DNA of 44,947 nt from Synechococcus sp. AG-686-F08 (GCA_003210315.1 QCVQ01000012.1:1-44947), one strand, 5' to 3'; positions 15,284-24,400 are shown, counted from the stretch's first letter. Made by a program: numbers and translations. The notes: generated by a model from the letters alone, not told the origin.

Positions 15284-15505
15284 ATGTCACAGCAGACGTC
15301 AGTCACGATCGACATCGGCTCAAAGGTCCGAGTCACCCGAGTCCGCGATCGCATTCCCGGTGCGCTGGTGGAACTACTGAAAAAAGACTCCACAGGCACC
15401 GTGGTTGATTTCCGCACTGTCGACGGGAAAGGAATCGGCGTGGTCGTTCAGCTCAGTGATGGCTCAACCAGCTGGTTCTTCGAAGACGAAATCGCGCCCG
15501 GCTGA
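15284..15505 (+). CDS. petP: PetP-like cytochrome b6f-associated protein (DUF2862)
   Basis: The 73-residue product matches the plan of the small SH3-like DUF2862/PetP family: [20 protein letters not shown], a Gly-rich turn, [20 protein letters not shown] and a short acidic end. PetP is a small subunit found with the cytochrome b6f complex in cyanobacteria and red algae, affecting linear electron flow. It lies 11 nt upstream of chlG on the same strand, a thylakoid-related context that fits. The family assignment is from recall of the WFFEDE pattern, so the functional label is moderately sure. Confidence 0.75.
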   Translation: MSQQTSVTIDIGSKVRVTRVRDRIPGALVELLKKDSTGTVVDFRTVDGKGIGVVVQLSDGSTSWFFEDEIAPG

Positions 15506-15516
15506 GGATTGACCTA

Positions 15517-16470
15517 GTGAGTGACGCCCGTCAGCTGCTCGGAATGAAAGGTGCCAGTGGCACCTCCAACATTTGGAAGCTGCGCTTGCAGCTGATGAAA
15601 CCAGTCACCTGGATTCCCCTGATTTGGGGAGTGGTGTGTGGTGCCGCGGCAAGCGGCAATTACGAGTGGCGCCTTGACCACGTGGGCGCTGCGCTGGCCT
15701 GCATGGTGATGAGTGGCCCTCTTCTGGCTGGCTACACCCAAACCATCAACGACTACTACGACCGTGAGATCGATGCGATCAACGAGCCATATCGGCCGAT
15801 CCCTTCAGGTGCCATCAGTCTCGGCCAAGTCAAAGTTCAGATCTGGGGACTGCTGATCGCTGGCTTAGCGGTCTCTTGGGGTTTGGATGTTTGGGCAGGG
15901 CACAGCACTCCCGTGTTGTTTCTGCTCGCCCTTGGCGGCTCCTTTGTGAGCTTCATCTATTCAGCTCCTCCCCTCAAGCTGAAACAGAACGGCTGGTTGG
16001 GCAATTACGCCCTCGGGGCCAGTTACATCGCTCTGCCCTGGTGGGCGGGTCAGGCCCTCTTCGGCCAGCTCACCTGGGCGACGGCTCTACTCACGCTTGC
16101 CTACAGCCTCGCGGGCTTGGGGATTGCCGTGGTCAACGACTTCAAAAGTGTGGAAGGTGATCGCGCTCTCGGCCTTCAGTCACTCCCTGTTGCATTTGGG
16201 ATTGGCCCCGCAAGCTGGATCAGCGCTGGGATGATCGATCTCTTCCAACTCCTGATGGTTGCGGTTCTGATCGCAATCGGGCAGCATTTCGCAGCTGTCC
16301 TGCTGGTGTTGTTGATCGTGCCTCAGATCACTTTTCAAGACATCTGGCTGCTTCGTGATCCAGTGGAATTCGACGTGAAATATCAAGCCAGTGCCCAGCC
16401 CTTTCTTGTACTAGGAATGCTGGTGACAGCTTTGGCGATTGGCCACAGTCCCCTGACGCAGGGAATGTGA
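15517..16470 (+). CDS. chlG: Chlorophyll synthase (chlorophyllide phytyl/geranylgeranyl transferase)
   Basis: ChlG attaches the prenyl tail (geranylgeranyl or phytyl diphosphate) to chlorophyllide a in the thylakoid membrane, the last main step of chlorophyll synthesis. The 317-residue product is a UbiA-family membrane protein with about nine hydrophobic helices. The key Asp-rich motif is NDYYDREIDAINEPYRPIPS at about residues 80-99, and the second motif NDFKSVEGDR lies near 208. Length is typical. The start is GTG at 15517 just after petP; the stop overlaps the GTG start of the penicillin-binding protein gene, so the three form an operon. Confidence 0.95.
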   Translation: MSDARQLLGMKGASGTSNIWKLRLQLMKPVTWIPLIWGVVCGAAASGNYEWRLDHVGAALACMVMSGPLLAGYTQTINDYYDREIDAINEPYRPIPSGAISLGQVKVQIWGLLIAGLAVSWGLDVWAGHSTPVLFLLALGGSFVSFIYSAPPLKLKQNGWLGNYALGASYIALPWWAGQALFGQLTWATALLTLAYSLAGLGIAVVNDFKSVEGDRALGLQSLPVAFGIGPASWISAGMIDLFQLLMVAVLIAIGQHFAAVLLVLLIVPQITFQDIWLLRDPVEFDVKYQASAQPFLVLGMLVTALAIGHSPLTQGM

Positions 16471-18497
16471 ATCGCACCCGTCGTCACTGGATCCTGATCG
16501 CAGGCGTCGCCGTTGCGATTGGTAGTGGTGCTGCGCTGGGGCAGGCCGCCATTACGCGAGCGATTGATGCGACCTTGCCGGATGCAAGAGGGATCAATCT
16601 TTTCAATCGGCCCGGGACGATCACGCTTCTCTCGAGCAACGGCAAGGTGATCCAAAAACTCGGGCCAGCCACCCGAGAGAAGATCAAACCAGGGCAAATG
16701 CCCCAGCTCGTGATGCAATCCTTCATCGCCGCTGAAGACCGCCGCTTCTTTGAGCACGACGGCGTTGATATCTGGGGAATCGGACGGGCGGTCGTCACCA
16801 ATTTGAAGCAGGGCTCTGTTCGCGAGGGAGCGAGCACGATCACCCAACAACTGGCCCGTACGGTGTTTTTGAGCCAGGACCGAACGGTCACGCGCAAACT
16901 CAAAGAAGCAGCACTGGCCTACAAGCTCGAGCGACAACTGAGCAAGGAGCAGATCCTCGAGCAATACCTGAATTTTGTGTATCTCGGATCCAGCGCCTAT
17001 GGCGTCTCCGATGCGGCTTGGGTGTATTTCTCCAAGCAACCGGAGGAGCTCAGCCTTCCAGAAGCCGCTCTGATCGCGGGGATGCCACCAGCGCCCTCGC
17101 TTTATTCACCACTGGTCAACCCTGAGATTGCCCTGCAAAGGCGCAGCATCGTGCTCAGCCGCATGGAGCAGGAAGGGTTCATTACCTCGGGTGAAGCGGA
17201 AGAAGCTCGCAACAGCCCACTGGCACTCAAACCAGCCATACCGAAGTACTACAACAGCACGGCTCCCTATTTCACAACTTGGGTGGCCCAACAGCTGCCC
17301 ACCTTGCTCACCCCAGAACAACTGGAGGTGGGTGGCCTCAAGATTCGCACCAGTCTCAATCTCGATTGGCAACGCAAAGCCCAGAAGGTGGTGCGTGAAA
17401 TCGCACCGAATGGCACCGAAGGCGTGATCGTTTCGATTGCGCCTGGCACCGGATTAGTGCGGGTGATGGTGGGAGGAAAAAACTTTTACTCCAGCCAGTT
17501 CAACCGCGCCACCCAGGCCCTGAGATCGCCAGGCTCCACGTTCAAACTGTTTCCCTACAGCGCAGCGATTAACGCGGGCGTTAAACCAGAGGATATTTTC
17601 TTAGACAAACCGCGCTGCTGGAACGGTTACTGCCCCAAAAACTTTGGCAAAAAATATTTTGGCAACATTTCTCTCGCAGACGCCTTAAAGAATTCGCTCA
17701 ACACGGTTGCGGTGCAATTGCAGGACAAGGTGGGCTTTGATCCCATCATTGCGATGGCCAACAATCTCGGGATTGGCAACAAACGCCCTCTCGGCCGGTA
17801 CTACCCGATGGCCATCGGTGCCTATGAACAAACCGTTTTGGATATGACAGCAGCCTATTCCGCTGTCACCAACCGCGGTGTATACGTGAAGCCCACCGCC
17901 TTTGAAGAGATTCGTGGTCCTGGTGGCGACGTGCTTTGGAGCCGCAGAGTCGATGGCGACCGCGGCAAGCGCGCCATGGATAGTGATGTTGCCGACACCA
18001 TGAATTGGATGCTGCAGCGCGTAGTGAGCGGCGGCACTGGAATTGCAGCCAAGCTGGATGATCGCCCCGTAGCCGGAAAAACTGGAACATCAGAGGGAGG
18101 ACGCGATATCTGGTTCATCGGCTCCATTCCCCAACTCACCACTGCCGTTTGGTTTGGTCACGACAACAACGCTGAGACCAAGAGCAACAGTGGCGAATCC
18201 GCCTGGGCCTGGAAGCAATTCATGAATCAAATCAAGTCTGAATTCCCAGCACAAAAGTTTCCAGCCAAGCCCAAAACGGTACGACCGGTTCTTCAACGAG
18301 CTGGGAAAAAGAAAGCGAGCGACCCCAATAAACCGAATCCTGGTGATGGTCCCCTTCCAGATCGTGATCTGTTTGGTGAAACGGATCCATCCAATGACAA
18401 TGCGGGCGCTCCGAAACCCGCACCCACTCCGCGCTACGTGAGCCCATCGGGTGGCCCCCCAGTGGACGAATTCTTTAGGCCTTTGCCAGTGCAGTGA
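16467..18497 (+). CDS. Class A penicillin-binding protein (transglycosylase/transpeptidase)
   Basis: Bifunctional peptidoglycan synthase of the PBP1A type: it polymerises lipid II and cross-links the strands. The 676-residue product has an N-terminal membrane anchor (about 8-28), a GT51 domain (about 55-230) with EDRRFFEHDGVD carrying the catalytic Glu, followed by GASTITQQLAR, and a transpeptidase domain (about 300-600) with SPGSTFK (nucleophile Ser), the SxN-type box KNSLNT and the KTGT box AGKTGTSEG. The last 75 residues are Pro/Lys-rich and probably disordered. GTG start at 16467 overlaps chlG by 4 bases. Its end overlaps rsmB on the other strand by 23 bases. Confidence 0.93.
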   Translation: MNRTRRHWILIAGVAVAIGSGAALGQAAITRAIDATLPDARGINLFNRPGTITLLSSNGKVIQKLGPATREKIKPGQMPQLVMQSFIAAEDRRFFEHDGVDIWGIGRAVVTNLKQGSVREGASTITQQLARTVFLSQDRTVTRKLKEAALAYKLERQLSKEQILEQYLNFVYLGSSAYGVSDAAWVYFSKQPEELSLPEAALIAGMPPAPSLYSPLVNPEIALQRRSIVLSRMEQEGFITSGEAEEARNSPLALKPAIPKYYNSTAPYFTTWVAQQLPTLLTPEQLEVGGLKIRTSLNLDWQRKAQKVVREIAPNGTEGVIVSIAPGTGLVRVMVGGKNFYSSQFNRATQALRSPGSTFKLFPYSAAINAGVKPEDIFLDKPRCWNGYCPKNFGKKYFGNISLADALKNSLNTVAVQLQDKVGFDPIIAMANNLGIGNKRPLGRYYPMAIGAYEQTVLDMTAAYSAVTNRGVYVKPTAFEEIRGPGGDVLWSRRVDGDRGKRAMDSDVADTMNWMLQRVVSGGTGIAAKLDDRPVAGKTGTSEGGRDIWFIGSIPQLTTAVWFGHDNNAETKSNSGESAWAWKQFMNQIKSEFPAQKFPAKPKTVRPVLQRAGKKKASDPNKPNPGDGPLPDRDLFGETDPSNDNAGAPKPAPTPRYVSPSGGPPVDEFFRPLPVQ

Positions 18498-19830
18498 TCG
18501 GTGCATTGATCACTGCGGTGTAAAACCCATCACCGCCTTCGGGATCTGGCCAACGCTGCTGCTCGGACTCCAACTGAAAATCAGCGTGCTCCTGAAGCAG
18601 CTTGTTGACTTGGGCCAAATTTTCGGCGGGATGAATCGTGCACGTTGCGTAAACCAATCGCCCACCAGGAGCGAGCAGGGGCAGCATCGCCGCTAGCAAT
18701 TGCGCTTGCAGCGGCAATAGCTCCTCCACCGTGGCCGGAGTGACGCGCCAACGGGCATCGGGATGACGGGACAAGGTCCCTAGTCCCGAGCAGGGAACAT
18801 CCAGCAAAATGCGTTGGAAGAAACCACGCCATTCAGGCTGTTGCGCAAGCAGGTTGGTCGCATCCGCTGCCAGCGCATGGATCGAACCGCATCCAAGGCG
18901 TGCCGCGTTAGCCGCCACTCGCTTTAAGCGACCAGCTGAGCGATCCACCGCCCAGATCTCACCCCCATCCCCCATCAGCTCGGCCAAATGGGTTGCCTTG
19001 CCGCCAGGAGCGGCACAAGCATCAAGAATCCGATCTCCAGGCTGAGGCGCTAACAGCGGAGCCACCGCCTGGGCAGAGCGATCTTGCACGCTCCAATGCC
19101 CCTGTTCAAAACCAGGCCAACGGCGCAAATCTCCCGCAGGCGCAAGCACCTGCAACCCATCTGGGCAACCCTCGATCGGTTGCGTCGGCACCCCCGCCTC
19201 GGCTAATTCAGCCGCCACCACCTCCGGCGTACTGCACAAGCGATTCACGCGCAGATCCAAGGGGGGCACTTGATTACAGGCGACAGCCACACGCTCGGCC
19301 TGGTCAGAACCAGACCAGCTCAACAGGCTTTCAGCAAACCAAATCGGCAGGGAATGACCGAATGCCAAACGTTCGGCGGGTGGGTCAGGCACGGGCAGGG
19401 TCTCGCCTGCCTCCTTGGCACGAAGGGCCGAGCGAAGCACCCCATTCACCACGGGCGACAGCTTGGAGAGCCGGTGGCGCTTCGCCAGCTCCACCGTGGT
19501 GTCTACCGCTGCTGCAGCGGGGATGCGCTGCATGCGCAGCACTTGGTACAAGCCGAGATGCAAGAGCCAACGCAACCGGGGCGGTTGTTTATGGGCTGGA
19601 ACTTTGCCGAGACGATCGAGCCAACCATCCAGCCATTGACGCCAGCGAATGCATCCGTAGGCAAGCTCGGTGGCCAGGCCGCGATCCGCTGGAGACAGGG
19701 GATTTTGACGAAGGGCCCGCTCTAGGGCCACATCGGCATAGGCACCCGCAGCAACGGCCTCAAGCACCTCCCAGGCCAAACGACGCGCCGGTAAACCAAT
19801 CTTGGCGCCGTTGACTTCGGGCTCACTCAC
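18475..19830 (-). CDS. rsmB: 16S rRNA m5C967 methyltransferase RsmB (Sun family)
   Basis: RsmB methylates cytosine 967 of 16S rRNA with SAM. The product of about 451 residues has the N-terminal NusB-like RNA-binding domain (about 15-135) and a Rossmann-fold methyltransferase domain (about 230-450). Visible motifs are the SAM site DACAAPGGKATHLAEL, then EIWAVDRS, the PCSG Cys in LDVPCSGLGTLSRHPDARW and the catalytic TC in VYATCTIHPAEN. I choose GTG 19830, whose GTGAGTGA overlaps the stop of the alkyltransferase-like gene; TTG 19836 is also possible. The 3' end overlaps the penicillin-binding protein gene tail to tail. Confidence 0.93.
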   Translation of the reverse strand: MSEPEVNGAKIGLPARRLAWEVLEAVAAGAYADVALERALRQNPLSPADRGLATELAYGCIRWRQWLDGWLDRLGKVPAHKQPPRLRWLLHLGLYQVLRMQRIPAAAAVDTTVELAKRHRLSKLSPVVNGVLRSALRAKEAGETLPVPDPPAERLAFGHSLPIWFAESLLSWSGSDQAERVAVACNQVPPLDLRVNRLCSTPEVVAAELAEAGVPTQPIEGCPDGLQVLAPAGDLRRWPGFEQGHWSVQDRSAQAVAPLLAPQPGDRILDACAAPGGKATHLAELMGDGGEIWAVDRSAGRLKRVAANAARLGCGSIHALAADATNLLAQQPEWRGFFQRILLDVPCSGLGTLSRHPDARWRVTPATVEELLPLQAQLLAAMLPLLAPGGRLVYATCTIHPAENLAQVNKLLQEHADFQLESEQQRWPDPEGGDGFYTAVINAPITALAKA

Positions 19831-20200
19831 GGGCAATGGCGAATTGGTTGATCTCTAGAGCTAGCGCCTCGAGGTCCGGCGTCCAGAGAAATCGCTTTAA
19901 AGGGAGCCGACCTTCTCCATCCACAGGAATTCCCTCTGCGATCAAAAGTTGCCGCTGCATCCAATCGGACCCCTCGCGACTGAGGCTCATCGAAATGCGT
20001 CCTTTCGCATTCACAACGCGCTGCCAGGGCACGTCAGAAGGCAAGCTCAACCGGCGCAGAGCCCAGCCCACCTGCCGCGCACAGCCCCAGGCCCCGATCC
20101 AGTCAGCCACCTGGCCATAAGTGGCCAAATGACCATGAGGAATCATGCTGACTGCATGCCAAACCCGCTCATCAAAACTCTTCTCAGTGCTGGTGTGCAT
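19823..20200 (-). CDS. Alkyltransferase-like protein (ATL), MGMT DNA-binding domain without the active Cys
   Basis: The 125-residue product is the DNA-binding domain of O6-methylguanine-DNA methyltransferases: IPHGHLATYGQVADWIG (helix-turn-helix), ARQVGWALRR (with the Arg finger) and then PWQRVVNAKGRIS. In true MGMTs this last motif is PCHRV, and Cys accepts the alkyl group; here it is Trp, so it cannot repair by transfer. ATL proteins bind O6-alkylguanine tightly and hand the lesion to nucleotide excision repair. Start is ATG 20200 (a TTG at 20203 precedes it). It overlaps rsmB by 8 bases and is probably co-transcribed. Confidence 0.88.
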   Translation of the reverse strand: MHTSTEKSFDERVWHAVSMIPHGHLATYGQVADWIGAWGCARQVGWALRRLSLPSDVPWQRVVNAKGRISMSLSREGSDWMQRQLLIAEGIPVDGEGRLPLKRFLWTPDLEALALEINQFAIARE

Positions 20201-20303
20201 CAAATATTTTTAGCCTCAGCAGTCCACCACTAGGCAGCTCGTTGCTAACCAGTTCGATAGTTCGAGCAACTCACCTCAACGATCAGGTTTTCTTTCAGGT
20301 CTT

Positions 20304-20507
20304 ATGACAACCCAAGACAACGGTGATGTACGAATCGATCTGTCCCTAAGTCCATCAGATCTCAGGCTGCTGCTGGATGCAGTGAGCTATCGACTCGAGC
20401 GTTGGTCAGGCGGTGAGCCCCATGAGCAAGAGAATTTGCACACCATGCAAACCCTCTTACAAGCAGCCATCTTGGAAGCCAATTTTGGCTCCACAGGGGG
20501 GCGCTGA
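20304..20507 (+). CDS. Small conserved-looking hypothetical protein (67 aa)
   Basis: ATG-started 67-residue protein with a clear two-helix plan: an acidic strand (DVRIDLSLSP), helix (SDLRLLLDAVSYRLERWSGG), then helix (EQENLHTMQTLLQAAILEAN). No membrane segment or catalytic motif. It is convergent with the glycine-zipper lipoprotein gene five bases away. Composition and codon use match the core genome. No family name can be given. Confidence 0.6.
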   Translation: MTTQDNGDVRIDLSLSPSDLRLLLDAVSYRLERWSGGEPHEQENLHTMQTLLQAAILEANFGSTGGR

Positions 20508-20512
20508 AGGCA

Positions 20513-20842
20513 TCAGCCCCCATCCACTTGGCAGCCCAGCAGAGCGCCAGCGGCACCACCCACGGGAACACCCACCCAGCGGCCGTTGCCCCGTGAGAGT
20601 GCAGCGCCAATGCCTGCACCCAATAAACCTCCAATCACGCTGCCTTCGACACAACTATTGGTGTCTTGATTATTCACGTAGACATCGCGTCGATTGGAGC
20701 CGACCCAAGGATCGCGAGCTGAACCGCCATAACGCTGATTCACATAGTCGGATTGTGAGTCATACACGTTTTTAGGCCGAGACAAAGCAGGCGCGCAGGC
20801 AGAAACCAGCATCAAAGCAACAGCAAACCAGGTGCGTTTCAT
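20513..20842 (-). CDS. Glycine-zipper lipoprotein (109 aa)
   Basis: From ATG 20842 the product starts MKRTWFAVALMLVSAC, a classical lipoprotein signal with Cys16 as the lipidated residue. After a polar region with Tyr and Asn (DSQSDYVNQRYGGSARDPW), residues 70-105 form a glycine-zipper segment (VIGGLLGAGIGAALSRGNGR, then GVPVGGAAGALLGC) of the kind found in SlyB/OmpA-associated or 17-kDa-antigen-like envelope proteins. Two Cys (in NSCVEG and LLGCQV) may form a disulfide. Longer frames to 21124 start far outside the signal and are rejected. It is divergent from trmH. Confidence 0.8.
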   Translation of the reverse strand: MKRTWFAVALMLVSACAPALSRPKNVYDSQSDYVNQRYGGSARDPWVGSNRRDVYVNNQDTNSCVEGSVIGGLLGAGIGAALSRGNGRWVGVPVGGAAGALLGCQVDGG

Positions 20843-20971
20843 GGCAGAGGAAGCAACACCTCCATCTTTCTGAAACAGAGCCCGACTTCGGTGACTGAAC
20901 CCACCTCGCGATGCGTCTGGATGTGACCGAGAGCGGCATCCCATACCCTCAGGTACAGAGAACGATGCGCC

Positions 20972-21661
20972 ATGCCCATCCTTCCCCGTCGTTTCGAGCG
21001 GTTGCGTGCGGTGTTGAACCAACGCATGGCCAACCTCACCGTTCTGGTCGAGCACGTGGACAAACCCCACAACCTCTCGGCGATCCTGCGCAGCTGCGAT
21101 GCCGTTGGCGTGCTGGAAGCCCATGCCGTGAGCCTCAGTGGCCGCTCACGCACCTACAACAGCACGGCCCAAGGCAGTCAACGCTGGGTGCCCTTGCATG
21201 GCCACCCCAACATCGAGGCAGCCGTTCAACAGCTCAAAGACAAGGGCTTTCATTTGTATGGCACAAATCTGAGCGTGGATGCGGTGGATTACCGCGATTG
21301 TGACTTCACCGGCCCTAGCGCCTTTGTTTTAGGCGCAGAGAAATGGGGACTCAGCGAAAACGCCACCAAGCTGATGGACACCGACGTGTTCATTCCGATG
21401 CGCGGCATGGTGCAATCTCTCAACGTGTCGGTGGCCACCGCCACCCTGTTGTTTGAGGCCCTGCGTCAGCGGGAAGCGGCTGGACTGGCCCCCTCCGATG
21501 GGGAGGGAATCCCAGCAGAGGACTACGACAATCTGCTGTTCGAGTGGGCCTATCCAGACGTTGCACTCTGGTGCCGCGAAAATGAACGCCCCTATCCAAC
21601 GCTGAACGAAGAGGGTGAGATTCAGGGCGACTTACCGCGCACCGCAAAACTGCGCTGTTGA
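20972..21661 (+). CDS. trmH: tRNA (guanosine-2'-O-)-methyltransferase TrmH
   Basis: TrmH 2'-O-methylates G18 in the tRNA D-loop using SAM. The 229-residue product is a SPOUT-family enzyme with the three motifs: NLSAILRSCDAVGV (motif 1, catalytic Arg near 41), VLGAEKWGLSE (motif 2, near 118) and IPMRGMVQSLNVSVATATLL (motif 3, forming the knot and the SAM site). The C-terminal 40 residues (EYDNLLFEW-like, CRENERPYPTLNEEGEIQGD) match the extension of TrmH. Length is typical. It is a lone gene between the lipoprotein and the next small membrane gene. Confidence 0.92.
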   Translation: MPILPRRFERLRAVLNQRMANLTVLVEHVDKPHNLSAILRSCDAVGVLEAHAVSLSGRSRTYNSTAQGSQRWVPLHGHPNIEAAVQQLKDKGFHLYGTNLSVDAVDYRDCDFTGPSAFVLGAEKWGLSENATKLMDTDVFIPMRGMVQSLNVSVATATLLFEALRQREAAGLAPSDGEGIPAEDYDNLLFEWAYPDVALWCRENERPYPTLNEEGEIQGDLPRTAKLRC

Positions 21662-21688
21662 GCGAACGGTGATGGCAACAAGGTGCCG

Positions 21689-21949
21689 TTAGAACGGCAT
21701 CAGCATGTCTTTTCCGGCTTTGGAGCGAGCTGCCACCGGGTGGTTGCGACGCGCAGCGGGCAAGCGCAGGGCAAACACCAACACCAACAATTCCAACAGC
21801 AAACTGCGACCAATAAACAACACCACCAAACCGAGAGTGATCGCCAAGATCTGCTCCAACAGACCAATCACGTCGTCGGGATTGCTACGCCCTGCCAACC
21901 ACAGGTAGGTCATCAGGCCCAGCAAAATCAATGTGGCCCAGAGCGTCAT
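21689..21949 (-). CDS. Small membrane protein (86 aa)
   Basis: An 86-residue protein with two or three hydrophobic helices: WATLILLGLMTYLWLAG (1-20) and ILAITLGLVVLFIGRSLLLELLVLVFAL (about 33-62), then a basic tail (RLPAARRNHPVAARSKAGK) that should stay in the cytoplasm. It lies 20 nt downstream of the dppC-like gene on the same strand, probably in the same transcript. No family name; a typical small cyanobacterial membrane protein. Confidence 0.6.
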   Translation of the reverse strand: MTLWATLILLGLMTYLWLAGRSNPDDVIGLLEQILAITLGLVVLFIGRSLLLELLVLVFALRLPAARRNHPVAARSKAGKDMLMPF

Positions 21950-21969
21950 GCGGGAGACACCAATTGCTT

Positions 21970-22842
21970 TTAGTTTGCCGCGTCACGCCCCGTACTGCTC
22001 ACCCAAGCCTCGAGGCCTTCACCTAGGAAGGACAAACCGAGCACCAGCACAAACATCGCCAGACCTGGATAGAGAGCCGTCCACCAGATGCCAGTGGGCA
22101 CAGCTGCAAGCGCCAGATTGAGATCGCTTCCCCATTCCGGCACGGTTTCTGGCAAACCCAGGCCCAAAAAGCCCAAGCCTCCCAGCACCAACACTGCATC
22201 AGCAGCATTCAAGGTGAGCAACACGGGCACGGAGGTGATCACATTGCGGAACAGATAGCGCCGCAGGATCCAGATGGGACCGGCCCCGAGGGTTTTTGCA
22301 GCCTCCACGAACAACTCCGATTTCACCTGGGCTGTTTGGTTGCGCACCACTCGGAAGTACTGGGGGATGTACACCACGCACAGGGCTGCTGCAGCATTCG
22401 GAATGCCTCGACCCAGCAGAAACGCCAACACCACAGACAGCAACAACACCGGCAGGGTGTAGAGCGTGTCCATGAGCAGCACCAGCACCCGGTCGACACC
22501 GCCCCCGAGGTAGCCACTCAACATTCCAATCGGCACTCCCACCACCAAGGCAAGAACAACGGCCAGCAGGACCACTTGAAGGGCAACACCACTCCCCTGC
22601 AATGTGCGTACACACACATCGCGGCCGAGCCGATCGGTGCCACACCAATGCTGCGCAGACGGCGGTGCATAGATCGCACTGTCCAAACCGGCATTGGGAT
22701 CCGGTAGCCAGCCAATGCCGATCAGCACAGGCGTGAGAAGGGCAACGGCGATGTAGATCCCCACAATCACAAGACCCCATCGGGCCATGCGAGCCGAGAG
22801 GGTGGGGCGTGCGATGCCTAGGGGCGAAACCGCAAAACTCAA
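21970..22842 (-). CDS. dppC: DppC/OppC-type ABC transporter permease
   Basis: Inner-membrane permease of a peptide/nickel-type ABC importer. The 290-residue product has six predicted membrane helices and the family features: an N-terminal helix, the WCGTDRLGRDVCVRTLQGS segment near 68-86, the long BPD_transp domain (about 90-285), and the EAA loop (FVEAAKTLGAGPIWILRRYL) at about 175-195 that contacts the ATPase. The DppB-like partner, the ATPase and the binding protein are not in the window, so the substrate is unknown. The gene is divergent from the histidine kinase and followed by a small membrane protein gene. Confidence 0.87.
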   Translation of the reverse strand: MSFAVSPLGIARPTLSARMARWGLVIVGIYIAVALLTPVLIGIGWLPDPNAGLDSAIYAPPSAQHWCGTDRLGRDVCVRTLQGSGVALQVVLLAVVLALVVGVPIGMLSGYLGGGVDRVLVLLMDTLYTLPVLLLSVVLAFLLGRGIPNAAAALCVVYIPQYFRVVRNQTAQVKSELFVEAAKTLGAGPIWILRRYLFRNVITSVPVLLTLNAADAVLVLGGLGFLGLGLPETVPEWGSDLNLALAAVPTGIWWTALYPGLAMFVLVLGLSFLGEGLEAWVSSTGRDAAN

Positions 22843-22931
22843 GGCAACTGGGAGAGCGGAAGGGTTTCATTCTCCCTGGTCCAGCTGCCAAAATTGCAAG
22901 TAGCAATACACCGACGCTGGGGACCGATTTC

Positions 22932-24389
22932 GTGGCATCTGGGTCCAACTGGCGATCGCAACTTCTCGGCAGCCTGGAAGGCCAACTGCAGCTGGCCACC
23001 TACACAGCAGTGCTGATTGGATTCACCGGTGCCACCACCACAGGGCTTTGGCTCAGTAACCGCAATCAAATCCGCAATGGGGAGGCGGAATTACAGGCCA
23101 ATGCGGAGCATATGAGCAACAACCTCATGGCCCATAAGCACCTAGGCCAAGACCATTCCGCCAACGATTGGAGCCCAACGATTCAGGCAAAAGTGCGTCA
23201 GGAGCTACGCGATCATTCCAGCGTGCGAACCACCCTGTGGATCGAGCTGGCGGATGGACGCCTCGTACTGCCGACGTTTGGCCATATCGCCATCCCGATG
23301 AACATGATGCGAGCCACCATGCAGGCTCACAAAAAAGACCACAACACCCGACTGATCACGGTTCAAGGCCAGGACTACCTCACGCTGCTGAGCCAGTCGT
23401 ATCCAAACGGGGAACGGCTGTGGAGCAGCGCAAAAGCCACAGACACGGGTCGCATCCAAAACGAATTTCTGAGTTGGATGATCTTGATCGGGGTGGGATC
23501 GATGTTGCTCTCACTGTTCACGATCACCGTGATGGTGAGACGGATCGTGAGGCCTCTGCTGCAATTGAGTGAGCGCAGTGCAGCCCTTACCGCCGACACC
23601 CTGAATCAAGATCCGATTCCAGAGATGACGGCGGCACCGAAGGAAGTTCGCCAATTAGCGAGGACCTATTCGGAGTTGATGGAACGGCTGGCCCTGTCAT
23701 GGAATGATCAGCGGCGCTTTGTGAGTGCCGTGAGCCATGAGCTGCGAACACCCCTCACGATTGTTCAGGGGTATCTGCATCGCACGATTAAGCGCAGCAA
23801 GGGATTGAGCGATGACGAACGTCGGGGACTGAAAACTGCAGAGGAGGAAAGCATTCGCATGCGCTTGCTGCTTGATGATCTTCTCGATCTCTCTCGCGGA
23901 GACTGCGGCCAACTCCAGCTCAACCAAGAGGTGGTGGATCTTGGGCCATTGGTGGACAAAGTTGCTGATCTAAGCCGGAGCAATCTCACCGATCACAGGC
24001 TTGAAGTGGTGAACAACATTCCACACAATGAGTCCAGTGAGGCACTCGCTGATCCTGGCCGCTTGCAACAAGTGCTCTTGGATTTAATCGATAACGCCGC
24101 CAAGTACTCAGCCCAAGACTCTCTGATTACGTTGCTGCTGCATCGTCATCGAGATGGCATTGCCATCGATGTAAAAGACGAGGGCATTGGAATTCCAGAT
24201 GACGATCTAGCGCATATCTTTAAGCGCTTTCATCGGGCTAAAAACAGCACTCGAAGTAGCGGTACAGGGCTCGGACTCTCTGTGGTTGCCCTACTGATGT
24301 CTGCCATGGGCGGACAGGTACACGTTCAAAGCAAAGAAGGAGAAGGAAGCTGCTTCTCCTTGATTCTTCCCAAACCCACTGCAACTTGA
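22932..24389 (+). CDS. HAMP-type sensor histidine kinase
   Basis: A transmembrane two-component kinase. From GTG 22932 (GGGGA eight bases upstream) it has 485 residues: TM1 (about 22-41), an extracytoplasmic sensor domain of about 130 residues, TM2 (about 180-205), a HAMP linker (RRIVRPLLQLSERS), HisKA with phospho-accepting His269 (VSAVSHELRTPLTIVQGY) and a HATPase domain with N box (LIDNAAKYS), G1 (VKDEGIGIPDD), F box and G2 (GTGLGLSV). No response regulator gene is adjacent on this strand. No ATG lies near; a longer upstream frame overlaps dppC and is rejected. The sensed signal is unknown. Confidence 0.88.
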   Translation: MASGSNWRSQLLGSLEGQLQLATYTAVLIGFTGATTTGLWLSNRNQIRNGEAELQANAEHMSNNLMAHKHLGQDHSANDWSPTIQAKVRQELRDHSSVRTTLWIELADGRLVLPTFGHIAIPMNMMRATMQAHKKDHNTRLITVQGQDYLTLLSQSYPNGERLWSSAKATDTGRIQNEFLSWMILIGVGSMLLSLFTITVMVRRIVRPLLQLSERSAALTADTLNQDPIPEMTAAPKEVRQLARTYSELMERLALSWNDQRRFVSAVSHELRTPLTIVQGYLHRTIKRSKGLSDDERRGLKTAEEESIRMRLLLDDLLDLSRGDCGQLQLNQEVVDLGPLVDKVADLSRSNLTDHRLEVVNNIPHNESSEALADPGRLQQVLLDLIDNAAKYSAQDSLITLLLHRHRDGIAIDVKDEGIGIPDDDLAHIFKRFHRAKNSTRSSGTGLGLSVVALLMSAMGGQVHVQSKEGEGSCFSLILPKPTAT

Positions 24390-24400
24390 AGCTTTAAATC

